DNA of 64,000 bases from Symbiodinium natans (GCA_905221605.1 CAJNDS010000395.1:62001-126000), one strand, 5' to 3'; shown: positions 23,245 through 33,547, counted from the first letter of the stretch. Made by a program: numbers and translations. The notes: generated from the sequence alone by a model not told the origin.

Positions 23245-26200
23245 TTCTTACAAATGTTACAAATTTAAAAATGTTACCTTTAAGAGTAAAATTTATACAC
23301 ATTTATAACATTTTCAAAGTCCAACTCTTCATAAATACCTATACATATATAAAAATATATATGCAGAAGAGGATTTCCCACACTATACATAGAGGTCCTA
23401 CGTACATAGATACATATATACATATATATATATGTATACATATTTGTGTTTGCGGGTGTTTCCTACGTGTACATACGTGTCTAGATGGGGGTAGACTATG
23501 ATAGCTAGGAGCCAATTTACACAACTCTGTTGAGTGTATGAAGTCTTTCATGAAAAGAGAAAGGACGAATTGGCAACATCAACCCCAAATTCGATCAGCC
23601 CATATCACGGGACTGAGTGCACATCTGTTCCGGTTTCGCCTTGTGGGCACCATGTTTCAGCTTCTGATGGTTCTCGATGAGTGGAAGCGGAAGCAAGTTG
23701 ACGCTTGAAATGAAAAAATAAAGAACGCAAACCTTGATCTACTTGGAAGTTCAGGGCTAATCAGATATAAGTGAGGTTATGAGTACCCGCAAGCAGGTTA
23801 TAAGTGCTCAAAAGTGCAGTAAGTGCAATGACACGCAGTTTCAATGTTATGAGGTAGAAAACGGCACCATGTTCTCGAGTACCCGGCTGTTTTTCAGCGC
23901 TGTAGAAATCAACGGTTGTGTTAAGTTACCTCTTGTCACTGGCAAACTGCGAGGTGTGAGCCTGTCTTGACATGCCCAGAAGAAGTGCTGGTTGCTGTGC
24001 TTTTGCTCAAATGTTTATCTCTCTACTAACTCCGTCTTTTGAGGGTTTAAGCGGTTTAGAGTTGAGGAGGGTTGGCAGCTTAGAGTTAAAAAGGGGTTTA
24101 GGGCCTAGGGTATGTCGGACTTCTTTCTGTCGCCGATAGCCCGGCACGCAATTGACCCCCCCCCCCCCCCCGCCCAGCTACTGATTCCAAATGCAAGGCT
24201 CACATAGACTGGAACTGACAGTGTAAACGCACTTGATCGATTCCTGCGAAAGTAGCTTTAACCTCGAGTCGAGAAGTGTTACTGTTGTTCAGATGAAGAA
24301 AAACCGCAGAAAACATAAACCTTCAAGCGTGAGGAGACAAAGAAAAGCCGGTGAAAGAAACGGAGTCTCTTTTGGCGATCTTCCAAGTGCAGATTGACGA
24401 CGAGGAAAATCTGACTAGCGACAAACTGCCAATGCTCTCAACTACAGCATTTCAGGCTTCAAATGCTGCAAGCTTGTTCGCAACAAACACAATCTCCATA
24501 TGCTGCAAGTTACAGCATTTCTGGAGTTCACAAGCTCGAAGCGCTCAAATAACAACATTTGAGATGCTGCAAATAACATTTTTCATTGCAGCCATTACTT
24601 GGGCTGCTGCAAACGTGCCTGGCTAAAGACCCTCCCATCTCCAAACACACTGCTCGTATGATGGTTCGGAAAAGGGTGGAGGTTTTGCCCTTCCCTCTTC
24701 TTGCAGAAACCCTGTAACTGTCAGCACTTTCGACACACATGATCTCAGTTTAACAGCAAAGAAGTGCAGAGCATAGGGAGGCGGGGGGGTTGAAGGGGGC
24801 GTACATCTCACGGCACATACATAGGCATTCAGTCCAGAACCCTTGTACAATATGCAAATGGTTATGGGCTCCATGATGTCTTGGCGCAGATTCTTGTCTG
24901 AGATTGTCCAGAACTGTAAACCCCTGAACCCTAAACCCTGAACCCTAAACCACCCTAAAACCCAAAACCCCTAAACCCCTAAAGCCCTAAACCCCCAAAC
25001 CTCTAAACCCTAAACTTCCTAAACTATCTGTCTGAGCATGTCCGGGGGACATGAAGGGCGTGGTCGCCTGGCAGGGCCGGATCAGCTCCATGGTGCTGCA
25101 CATGCTGCGGAGCTGCTGGAGCAGACCTCCACAGAGGCTTCGATGATTTATATATAATCTAATATACCATAAGGTATTACAATATGGTATACTGTAATGT
25201 AGCATAATATAATATAGTCTAACACAATATACTATGCAATATATACATATGGGCTATGTACATAATATGTATCTTGCACATCTAAGTCTATGTATAGGGA
25301 TGGGGCATCACAAATGGGCCCCCAAGTCCTTCCGAAGTATCTCGGCAAGCAGGACAGAAACTTGCCCGAGGTCTTCGAAGTACTTTGCCCGCCTTCGAGC
25401 TTTGCGATGGTCGCTTGCATGACCGCCTGTGGACAAGATACCAGATACTGCGTGTAGTCCCGATAGATCTCGAGCAGGCGTGGGACCTCACAGCTGATGC
25501 TTTAAACCCTATAAGTCTCTAGCCTCCGAAGCTTGTGGAGCTCGAGGGCTCTTAACTCAACAGCTCAGCTACAAACAACATGCCTGCAACTCCCTGCATG
25601 GAAAACCAGCAGCCTCCAGCACTCGCTGTGCTTCGACGTCCCCCCTGCACGCAGTCGAAAAAGTCGGAAGCTTTGATGTTCAGAGGGTGCACAGTGTAGT
25701 AAAGCGCTTGGGAGTTCAGGGTTTCAGGGCAGGTGGTGAGCAGATGGCCGCTGCACTGAACAGCAAAAATCGATCTGAATCGTGCGCAAGCCATGTCCAT
25801 GTGACACGACGACTTACCAGACGAGCCTTGCTGCTTCCAGCTCCGCAGTAACCTCTGCATGCGCGGCGCGCAACTCGTCCTTGGGGATTGCGAGGGCGAA
25901 ATCCAGACTGTGGCTCGCACCCGCTATGCGTTGTTGCTTTGCCACGGCTTCCCAGGTAATTACGAGCTTGGAGCATCTTCCTAGGCCAAAAAAGGAGTTG
26001 CTGCGAAACGGCCCCGTACTTCACGGAGTCCAACCCTTGGAACTCCAAGACTCTGAAGCGATCGAGCCGTCCGCTGAACAAAGCTGGCCTCGGGCGGTGA
26101 GGGCTGGTTTGGCTTGTTGGTGTGCGGGGGCCCTCCCTAAACTCCAAACCCCCCAAAGTCTGAGTCATTGGGAATAGCTTGTTATAGCTTGTTGTATGCA

Positions 26201-26401
26201 GCTCAGCAGCCGTGCGCGCCGAGGGCAACGTGCTCCAGCATGGCAGCTTGCAGGGCAAATGCCATGTGTGGCAGGTTCTCATTGAACAGCACCTGCCCTC
26301 CCACCCAATCAGCTGCAAAGACGACACTTGCGGGAATGCAAACATGGACAAGCCCGGGCACCGCAGTGCCGGCCAAGGTCTCAGACAGCACGGCTGATTC
26401 C
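23245..26401. other. Host DNA: AT-rich patches and telomere-like tract, no clear gene
   Basis: Contains TA-rich simple sequence at 23336-23445, a poly-C run at 24157-24173, a degraded CCCTAAA tract at 24919-25020 and a TA-rich quasi-repeat at 25140-25262. Open frames are short and without motifs. Confidence 0.55.
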
Positions 26402-26524
26402 ATGGCGGATGCATTAAAGCAGATGCGTGAAGATCATAGAAAAGCCATGCAAGAAAAACCAAGAGCAGACTTCACAATGACGCCAGTGACCAAGCACTTG
26501 CTGGCTTGTCGCTTGAAAGCAAAG
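26402..26524 (+). other. Candidate host exon
   Basis: About 41 codons starting at an ATG (MADALKQMRED) and ending at AAAG|GTAAGC, a strong GT donor. Rich in charged residues and possibly helical. Support is weak: one frame and one splice-like site. The surrounding frame stays open to 26692. Confidence 0.25.
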
Positions 26525-27174
26525 GTAAGCATGCAGAGTTTGCTGATACTTCACACTGAGCTTCGTGAGATTGCAATGAATCAATACCTGTCTTTGAAGC
26601 ATGGTGTCCAATATGAGCTCGCACAGGCCAAGGGCTACGAGGCAAAAAGCATGCTTCAATTCGGCAAGCAGCTGAAGCGCAGAGGAAGCTAAGGAATTCT
26701 TCATCGAAAGCTTTTGGCGCAGCTGCTTTGAACCGCTTCGGTAAACCGGCGTGGAAACAACTCCCTTTGGAGGCAGGTCGGCGCCTCACACAAGACACAC
26801 GTGGGGCCGACGTCTATGCTGAGGCTAAAGCACCCCAGCTTTTTCCGGCAGTGAGAAGACCATCGGCAGAGCGACGACAAAAGATGATGAGACTGCTGAG
26901 CGGCAGTCAACTGCGAGACGAGGAACTGAACATGAGAAGCCCTGTCGCCTGCCGCCGATGGTTTGGCTCATGAGCTCCGTTGAATCTGGCCACAACTCGC
27001 GGGTCACAGGTTTAAAAAACCACCCCAAACCCCCATCTAAACACCCTGAAGATGTGAAGGTGAAGAGACTTGAGGGACGGGGCCAAGGGAACGAAAGCTA
27101 GCAGGTCCAGGCCATGCTACGTAAGGCTTTTTGAGGAAAAACCGTACGATTGGGGCGGCAGGAGATCATGAGCG

Positions 27175-27480
27175 CACGCAGCTGCACCAGCAACGGAGAT
27201 GAAACAGAGCTGGCGAGGAGGGCTCCAGGCATCAGCACACGCAGCTGCACCAGCAACGGAGAGGAAACAGAGCTGACGAGGCGGGCTCCAGGCATCAGCA
27301 CACGCAGCTGCACCAGCACGGAGAGGTAACAAAGCTGGCGAGGCGGGCTCCAGGTCAGCACACGCAGCTGCACCAGCAACGGAGAGGTAACAGAGCTGGC
27401 GAGGCGGGTTCCAGGCATCACCACCCGCACCAGCAAGGGAGATGAAACAGAGCTGGCGAGGAGGGTTCCAGGCATCAGCA
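27175..27480. repeat. Minisatellite, ~60-63 bp unit, five copies
   Basis: Unit starts at about 27175, 27238, 27301, 27361 and 27421; the last is shortened. Each unit has CAGCTGCACCAGCA followed by GAAACAGAGCTGGCGAG or close variants. It abuts a poly-C run and then the virus insertion site. Confidence 0.9.
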
Positions 27481-27520
27481 CATCCCCCACCCCCCCCCCC
27501 CACCCGCAGGAAAGTCCCGT

Positions 27521-27525
27521 ATATG
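27521..27525. repeat. Left target-site duplication of the viral element
   Basis: ATATG here and at 48302-48306. The match extends to TATATGA (27520-27526 and 48301-48307), but the outer T and A can be counted as terminal bases of the inverted repeats (AG...CT ends, as in Polintons). Five to seven bases is what a retroviral-type integrase leaves. Confidence 0.8.
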
Positions 27526-28266
27526 AGCTAGACTCCTTGACGCCCTAGTTCAACACCCGTCCTCCCAAATATCCCGCCAAAAAAATTAATTCATATTATA
27601 AGCTCATAATATGAACTAATCCGCCTCAATCATTTTCATTTTATCCATATGCTTATTCGTTTTCTTATGTTTCGCAAGATTACATTTCCGAACCTCGCAA
27701 TCACAAACATCACAGCGAACCACCAAAGAATTATACAATCTTTTTTCATCCCTGTGCTTCTCACGATATTCTTTATTCCGTAAAGCAATCTCCTCCTTGT
27801 TCCTCTCACGGTAATTTGACTTCCATTCATCAACCTTTGCCTTGTTCATTGTCCTATAATCTCGCATATATTCTATACACCGCCTACAAGACATATAACC
27901 CTCGTCAAAATGTTCAATGTTCCTATAACGCTTACACGTAGAACAAAATTTCCTTCCCTCTTCAATCTGCTCCATTCTCCTAATAATACAAAGACACTTT
28001 CTCTTTAAACTAAAATCAGAAATTGAACTATACATTTCAATTATCCTATACCCCAAACATCCAAAAGCCCCAACCAAACAATCTTACCCAATTATCCTAT
28101 ACCCTCAACTTCCAAAAGCCCCAACCAAAAACCCTTACCAATTCTCCTATCAACCCCAAACCCCCAATACCAAAGCCCCTAACCCAAAATCTTACCCAAA
28201 CCCCACCCAAGCGAACTCGGGCGTGAACCTTATTTAATTTTCATAATTTAAATATTATGAAAACTA
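27526..28266. repeat. Left terminal inverted repeat of the viral element
   Basis: Reverse complement of 47524-48301. The outer ~660 bp, including a whole 153-codon gene, is nearly identical. The inner part differs by a ~37-bp indel bounded by short direct repeats. It contains three ~51-bp imperfect tandem units at about 28038-28190. Confidence 0.92.
27616..28077 (-). CDS. Zinc-ribbon/C2H2 protein encoded in the left terminal repeat
   Basis: 153 codons. The identical protein is encoded in the right repeat (47750-48211, plus). Around residues 42-65 a CxxC...CxxC pair forms a zinc ribbon (CSTC, CRRC). A charged helix follows with the pattern YREKHRDEKR, then a C2H2-like finger (CDVC ... H ... 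H) near the end. The charged helix resembles the C-terminal repeats of this element's GIY-YIG proteins. DNA binding, possibly to the element ends, is inference; no nuclease active site is evident. If translation begins at an internal Met (MEQIEEG) the protein is ~120 residues. Confidence 0.75.
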   Translation of the reverse strand: MVGAFGCLGYRIIEMYSSISDFSLKRKCLCIIRRMEQIEEGRKFCSTCKRYRNIEHFDEGYMSCRRCIEYMRDYRTMNKAKVDEWKSNYRERNKEEIALRNKEYREKHRDEKRLYNSLVVRCDVCDCEVRKCNLAKHKKTNKHMDKMKMIEAD

Positions 28267-28267
28267 A

Positions 28268-28687
28268 CTAATACATTCTATATCTATCTGGTAAGCCACG
28301 TAAAATTCTTTCTCGTAGCTTGTCCTTGTCGTTTCTGATATCTTCTGGAAGCTTTTGTAAAAACTCTTCATCTTCTGATAATAACTTTATCGCTCTCTCA
28401 CGGCTTTTTATTATCATTTCTACGGCAAGGTAATGATTAGGTTTCAACACGTGTTCGTCATAAATTTCGGGTCTTATTCTAACGCCACAGGCTTCACAGT
28501 AGATTGTTCCGTTTGGTGAATACTTCTCACGCTTTTTACGGTTAATTTCTTCTCTGTATTTGTCACGATACACACTAGCATTTTCCCTTGCCCTTTCACG
28601 GCAGTTAATACAGGTTTTAAAGCCTTCAAATAAATCTTTATCACACAGCTTCTTGCATCTTTTACATTTTTGCTTGTTCTCTTCCAT
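28268..28687 (-). CDS. Zinc-ribbon/C2H2 protein
   Basis: 139 codons. N-terminal CKRC...CINC zinc pair (residues ~8-33), a charged linker (YRDKYREEINRKKREKY), then CEACG ... H ... H near residues 66-88 and a helical acidic/basic tail. It has the same module order as the terminal-repeat protein next door and is clearly related. Function unknown; DNA binding is likely from the fingers. Confidence 0.75.
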   Translation of the reverse strand: MEENKQKCKRCKKLCDKDLFEGFKTCINCRERARENASVYRDKYREEINRKKREKYSPNGTIYCEACGVRIRPEIYDEHVLKPNHYLAVEMIIKSRERAIKLLSEDEEFLQKLPEDIRNDKDKLRERILRGLPDRYRMY

Positions 28688-28742
28688 TCTTAATATTATA
28701 TGTCGCCTTCTCTTTAAGCCACTTCGCCTAAACCCCTACAAA

Positions 28743-29204
28743 GCAACCGCAAAGCCCCGACAGTTCAACCGCAAAGCCCCCGCAGTGCAACCGCAAAGCC
28801 CCCGCAGTGCAACCGCAAAGCCCCCGCAGTGCAACCGCAAAGCCCCCGCAGTGCAACCGCAAAGCCCCCGCAGTGCAACCGCAAAGCCCCCGCAGTGCAA
28901 CCGCAAAGCCCCCGCAGTGCAACCGCAAAGCCCCCTATTGAAATGAGCCAATACCCCTATTGAAATGAGCCAATACCCCTATTGAAATGAGCCAATACCC
29001 CTACTTGATGTAGCCCTTACATCAAATCGGTGTAGACCCTACACTAAATCGGTGTAGACCCTACACTAAATCGGTGTAGACCCTACACTAAATCGGTGTA
29101 GACCCTACACTAAATCGGTGTAGACCCTACACTAAATCGGTGTAGACCCTACACTAAATCGGTGTAGACCCTACACTAAATCGGTGTAGCCCTTACATCA
29201 ACCT
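28743..29204. repeat. 22-bp register array with three unit families (9+3+9 units)
   Basis: Twenty-one consecutive 22-bp units in one unbroken register. Family 1 (28743-28940) contains CAACCGCAAAGCCCCC; family 2 (28941-29006) contains AAATGAGCCAATACCCC; family 3 (29007-29204) contains GTGTAGACCCTACAC, a hairpin with 6-bp arms. The first and last units of family 3 share a variant (GTAGCCCTTACATCA). No spacers of differing sequence occur, so this is not CRISPR. A protein-binding or replication region between genes is possible. Confidence 0.92.
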
Positions 29205-29248
29205 CACATCCAAAATAATTGTTATAATATTTACTATAACAATTATTT

Positions 29249-29497
29249 TCATTCCTCAACCTTATTCGGCTTAATAACAGCCATATTCTCCATACTATAC
29301 TTTTGATTAGGAAGCATTTTAACCTGCCCTCCCTTCGCTTCCTTAATCCTTTGCTTGCTTAACCTTTTCCTCTCTCTTAGCGCGGTTGCATAATCAGGGT
29401 CTTGCATTCTCAGCTTATAATATAACCTCTGATACAGCGCCATTTGCTCCCTAACCTCGTCCAGTGTCAAATCCTCGGGCTTCTTCATTGCAGTCAT
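29249..29497 (-). CDS. Small viral protein, unknown function
   Basis: 82 codons (MTAMKKPEDLTLDEV). Predicted mostly helical, basic in the middle (RERKRLSKQRIKEAK). No domain recognised. It is divergent from the large replication gene, and a TATA-like CTATATATAG lies at 29507-29516, just upstream of its start on the minus strand. Confidence 0.65.
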   Translation of the reverse strand: MTAMKKPEDLTLDEVREQMALYQRLYYKLRMQDPDYATALRERKRLSKQRIKEAKGGQVKMLPNQKYSMENMAVIKPNKVEE

Positions 29498-29617
29498 TTT
29501 ATGCTTACTATATATAGGCGTTTTGTCTTTAAGTCATTTAACAAAGACCAGCAAACTAAAATCAAAGCAGGAGACTAAGGAGAAACTATTTAAAGAAAAA
29601 AAAACAATATATTTTAA

Positions 29618-29621
29618 TCTA
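29618..29621 (+). promoter_or_regulatory. TCTA late-type promoter motif before the replication gene
   Basis: AATCTAGATT context, 9 nt before the ATG at 29631. It supports that ATG over upstream non-ATG starts. Confidence 0.45.
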
Positions 29622-29630
29622 GATTACATT

Positions 29631-32600
29631 ATGACTAGAAAGGCTATACGTGACAATATTAAACACCTAAATAACAAGAGACAGCGATTAATAGAAACAA
29701 AAGCACCTAAAAACGTTATTACCAAAGTTAATCAAATAGTTGATTTATACGAGAACCGCCAACTTTCAATTTTCAAAACAGCCGAAAAACTCATCAACGA
29801 AATGACCACAGGAACTCAAAAAGAAAAAACAAGAGGCATTAAAAAAGCAGAAAAAGCCATAGAAAAGTTTGAATCAAAAGCCCCGTTATCGGAACGAATG
29901 AACAAAACAGCCGAAAAAGCTAGGGAAGGAAAGCAGATAAAAGTTTTAAGGCGCATTTTCGGGAAACAACCTTTGAGAAATGTTGTATCCAAAACAAAAG
30001 AGCTTTTCAAAAATCGCAAAACGTATTCCATTAAATATATGCTTCTTTCAACGCAGAACCGCTCGGGAAAAAAACGAGCTTTTGAAGTCAATGGCAGAAA
30101 TTATTATCCGCTACTTAATCCAGCACAGAGAGAAGCGCAAGTAAAAGCAAACGACTTTATAGAGACCGTCATAAAACGGAGAATAACAAAAGAATATGAT
30201 AAATTCCTTTTTAAGCGCCTTATGTTAATATTAAGAACTGACCCAGAATTTAATGATATGGCGAAGGGTGATATGTATCAATACATAAATGCAATAAGAA
30301 TTGAAAGTGCCAACGTCGCAGAAGGCGAAGCTCAACCGCCAGAAAATCAAAACTTACGAGATGCTACAAACATATCCATATATAACAAATATATAGAAAC
30401 TGAGATTGACCCCAGCTACTCAACAATAAAAGAAGCACTCGCAAAAAAGCACTATACCGAAAACGAATGTTGGATAAATTCTCTTCTAGACCATTACCCC
30501 GACCTTATGAGACACAAGAGGGGCTCCCTTTCCAAAACCTTAACCCGACAACATATGCTAGAACTTCTAAACACAACAGAAGAAGAGTTTAAAAACAAAG
30601 GTGCAACCACGACACAAATGGAAAACGTCTTCAAGACATTTAACATAACGGCGCGTCTTTTTGACTTTAACGGGAAGCTTATTTATTCCTTTGACCCACC
30701 CGACTACCATAAACACACGAAAGGCTTCTTCGGGCTCATCAAGAACAACCACGTCTACACCATAAACAGAGACCTGAAAAGCATCAAAAAAACAATGAAT
30801 GAGAACACCCAAAACAACTTCAATCTGAAAATCAGTAGCAATTATTTTATAAGCGACAGAGAAGAGCCCCCTGAATGCCATATGATAGAGACAGCAAACG
30901 ACCTTTTGAAATACACAGAAAAAGCAGAATATACATTAGTTCATAAAGATAATGACCTCGTAAAACTCTTCCACGAACTAAAAATGGCAGGTTACGAGCC
31001 CTTCATCAAATATCAAGCGGGAACGATGACAGAACTGAAAGTAAATTGGAAGATAAAAAGCAAAAAGCAAGAAATCACCTACACAATCAAGCTACAAAAC
31101 TTATCAACGCACAGTATAGACGAAGACGTATCAGTAGAAAACGAAAATCTTTTCAACGATATGAATCGGGAAATGTTTAACTTCAACAAGAAAATCTTCA
31201 ACGATGCCCACAAGTCATATTATAGCCAGACCGACATAGATATTTTAGACGAAGCCCGAACCATAGTGCCAAGCGGATATTTCAAAAACAACTCCACAAA
31301 CGAGACCGTAGAAATTGACAGAACAAAAGCTTTCACGAAAGCCTTTTCCAAAATTACACACATACCTGTCTTTACCGAGTTTGACATATGGAAGCCTTAC
31401 CAAAATGAAGAATTACAAGAGTTGAACCTATACCTAGTGGAAGCATCAAAGGGCAACCTTTTTTTCAACAAAAAGTTCAACCTCGTATATGGAATGTTTC
31501 TTAAACGCCTTGAAGAAAAAACTGTAAAAATACACTACCACAAGCAACCCTCGCACATTCACGAAGTGGATTACGAAAATATCGTTACCGAGCTCTGGAA
31601 CACCAAAATAAGCGACAAGCCCAAGCAAGACGCCAAAATCAAAAAGACAATAGCCAATGTAAATTTCGGATTATTGGAAAAATCCACCAATAAAAAGCAA
31701 AAGTCAATATCCTTCAACAGTCTAGAAGAGGCGCTATATTACAGAAACATTTATGAGGGTAGGGTGTTTGTCATTGAAGAAGGCGAATTGACAGACGACG
31801 AAGACGGAACTCTTTTCACAAAATATACTGATAAATATTATATACTGAACGTCTCAAAACAAAGAACCCTAACCAATGGCTTTCGTTATATCAAAGAACT
31901 TCTTCTTCAAAATCACAATTATGATATGTATAACACCTACAACACCTTAACAAAACACAACATAGAAATATTCAGTGTAAAGTCAGACGCCTTCGTCATC
32001 AATAAAAATCACCTGACAAAAGCCAAGAAGCTCATTGCCTTCAACAACCAAGTCGGAGGATGGAGAGCTGAAACCGACAAGGAAATCAACTTTCCGACTG
32101 AACCTTACAAATACAGATTAAACATAAAACACGACATACCAATCTTTAACAACAACCGCCTAAACATAGCCGACGAATGGAACACCGAAGCTATCTGTCA
32201 CCAAATCATAGAAAACAACCCCTGTATGATACGCGCTAAATACGCTGGCTCTGGAAAATCTTATATCTGCGAACACTTCCAAAAGCTAAATTACAACGTT
32301 CTTTTCGTTGTTCCTAACAACCGCCAAATACAAGAAATCAAATGCGAAGCCGTTACCCTAAACAGATTTTTCAGTATTCCGGTTCATAAGGGCGACGAAC
32401 TTCCCTATTACGACCATTCTGAATATAGTGTTATTGTTTTCGACGAGGTTTATATGGCAAACGCCTACATCCTAAACAAGATAAGGGAATTCACCATCAG
32501 ATACAAAAAAGAAAAAATTATTATCGGAACAGGTGATACATTGCAACTCCCACCAATAAATGACTTATCCAACACACAGCCATATGATACTTATGCCGAC

Positions 32601-33524
32601 AACTGTATAAATATTATTTTTAATAATGACATCTTTCTAGAAATATGTAAGAGGGTAGGAGAGAAGGACAGAGAAACAATGAACCGTCTTTACAACGACT
32701 TCTGGCTAAATAAACTGCCTATTGAAACCATAGCGCACAAATACTTCCAATTCACCAACAGCACCCTAACGAGCCCTAACAACATAGCCTACACCAATGC
32801 CCGATGCGATGCAGTAGCTAAGGATGTTAGGCAGAAGCTAGGCAAGACGTCGCGAAGCTCGCGAGCCTCTGGCGAGGCGTCCAAATACGAAGTAGGCGAG
32901 ATAATGATATGCCGTAAGTATCTACAAAAGGAAGGAATGAAATTTAACGTTAATATCAGGTATAAAATCCTTCACCATATAGACGACAAATACGTAATCC
33001 AAGACATAAAGGAAAAAACGAAACACCTAGTGGAAGAAAAGATTTTAAACAATCATTTCAGATATGGTTATTGTGCCACCTGTCATTCTTGTCAAGGGGC
33101 TTCAATAGGAGACAGAATAACAATACACGAATGGAACATAAAGCTAATAACGCGACAGTGGCTTTGGACTGCAATTACGAGGTGTAGAGATTTTAAGCAA
33201 GTGTATTTTTACCTAGACGACGGGCAACTCGCAGAAATTAAACAAAACTTTTTGACAAACTACTTAAAAAACAAGGTGGAAGGATACAAACAGCAGGACA
33301 AAAAAGCAGGAAGAGATATAAAATCAAAGTCCTACATTACTACCGAATGGTGTTTTGAAAGATTATGCGGAAACTGCCAGAAATGCGGTAAGCAGTTTGA
33401 CATTGACGTCAATTCTGGTTGTATATCTACGGATTTCACGGCACAGCGGAAAGACAACGAGATGAGCCACACGACCGACAATTGTATAGCCTACTGCACT
33501 TATTGCAATTGCAGTTCTTGTTAA
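29631..33524 (+). CDS. Replication protein: Cys/His protease-like region, divergent family B DNA polymerase, SF1 helicase, HNH-like end
   Basis: 1297 residues from ATG 29631; the frame is open upstream but without another ATG. A basic N-terminus is followed by NECWINSL (Cys280) and NNHVYTIN (His374), spaced like an OTU/papain-type protease pair. A family B polymerase pattern follows: motif A around EIDRTKAF (Asp563), motif B KKTIANVNFG (671-680) and motif C as FSVKSDAF (Asp786), which lacks the first Asp of the usual DTD. The SF1 helicase has Walker A AGSGKS (872-877), Walker B FDE (938-939), GDTLQLPP (968-975), HSCQGAS (motif V, ~1152) and WTAITR (1179-1184). The end has CQKC...CTYCN with an HNH-like RKDN...H...N pattern. 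It probably drives genome replication. Polymerase activity is uncertain because motif C is altered. Confidence 0.85.
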   Translation: MTRKAIRDNIKHLNNKRQRLIETKAPKNVITKVNQIVDLYENRQLSIFKTAEKLINEMTTGTQKEKTRGIKKAEKAIEKFESKAPLSERMNKTAEKAREGKQIKVLRRIFGKQPLRNVVSKTKELFKNRKTYSIKYMLLSTQNRSGKKRAFEVNGRNYYPLLNPAQREAQVKANDFIETVIKRRITKEYDKFLFKRLMLILRTDPEFNDMAKGDMYQYINAIRIESANVAEGEAQPPENQNLRDATNISIYNKYIETEIDPSYSTIKEALAKKHYTENECWINSLLDHYPDLMRHKRGSLSKTLTRQHMLELLNTTEEEFKNKGATTTQMENVFKTFNITARLFDFNGKLIYSFDPPDYHKHTKGFFGLIKNNHVYTINRDLKSIKKTMNENTQNNFNLKISSNYFISDREEPPECHMIETANDLLKYTEKAEYTLVHKDNDLVKLFHELKMAGYEPFIKYQAGTMTELKVNWKIKSKKQEITYTIKLQNLSTHSIDEDVSVENENLFNDMNREMFNFNKKIFNDAHKSYYSQTDIDILDEARTIVPSGYFKNNSTNETVEIDRTKAFTKAFSKITHIPVFTEFDIWKPYQNEELQELNLYLVEASKGNLFFNKKFNLVYGMFLKRLEEKTVKIHYHKQPSHIHEVDYENIVTELWNTKISDKPKQDAKIKKTIANVNFGLLEKSTNKKQKSISFNSLEEALYYRNIYEGRVFVIEEGELTDDEDGTLFTKYTDKYYILNVSKQRTLTNGFRYIKELLLQNHNYDMYNTYNTLTKHNIEIFSVKSDAFVINKNHLTKAKKLIAFNNQVGGWRAETDKEINFPTEPYKYRLNIKHDIPIFNNNRLNIADEWNTEAICHQIIENNPCMIRAKYAGSGKSYICEHFQKLNYNVLFVVPNNRQIQEIKCEAVTLNRFFSIPVHKGDELPYYDHSEYSVIVFDEVYMANAYILNKIREFTIRYKKEKIIIGTGDTLQLPPINDLSNTQPYDTYADNCINIIFNNDIFLEICKRVGEKDRETMNRLYNDFWLNKLPIETIAHKYFQFTNSTLTSPNNIAYTNARCDAVAKDVRQKLGKTSRSSRASGEASKYEVGEIMICRKYLQKEGMKFNVNIRYKILHHIDDKYVIQDIKEKTKHLVEEKILNNHFRYGYCATCHSCQGASIGDRITIHEWNIKLITRQWLWTAITRCRDFKQVYFYLDDGQLAEIKQNFLTNYLKNKVEGYKQQDKKAGRDIKSKSYITTEWCFERLCGNCQKCGKQFDIDVNSGCISTDFTAQRKDNEMSHTTDNCIAYCTYCNCSSC
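32849..32884 (+). repeat. GC-rich double-hairpin insert inside the helicase coding region
   Basis: About 36 bases of GC-rich DNA in an AT-rich gene: TCGCGA-AGC-TCGCGA followed by GCCTC-TGGC-GAGGC, enclosed by GACG and CGTC. It keeps the frame, encoding a Ser/Arg/Ala-rich stretch between helicase motifs III and V. Confidence 0.65.
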
Positions 33525-33547
33525 AAAATAATTTCTTGCTTATTTTA

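Noticed and set aside
26203-26403. Minus-strand frame with HMAFALQA resembling a DIRS polymerase segment (HVAFALQA)
   Set aside because: Similarity is limited to about eight residues with no flanking match; too short to call a fragment.
27098-27503. Two long minus-strand repetitive frames left of the virus
   Set aside because: They arise from the 63-bp minisatellite, whose period is divisible by three; no start context or motif.
28023-28226. Pro/Gln/Lys-rich frames within both terminal repeats
   Set aside because: They are translations of the ~51-bp tandem units and oppose the zinc-finger gene.
28728-28951. Minus-strand repetitive frames rich in Cys-Gly-Cys
   Set aside because: Direct translation of the 22-bp array in several frames, with no sign of a gene.
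28743-29204. CRISPR-like array
   Set aside because: Units are directly adjacent with no unique spacers, and there are three unit families rather than one repeat. It is a tandem array in a eukaryotic viral element.
29523-29630. N-terminal extension of the replication protein
   Set aside because: Open but without an ATG; the TCTA motif at 29618 and the ATG at 29631 fit a start better.
33419-33547. N-terminal extension of the integrase overlapping the helicase
   Set aside because: It lies in the coding region of the replication protein and does not resemble integrase sequence; ATG 33548 gives the family's usual start.
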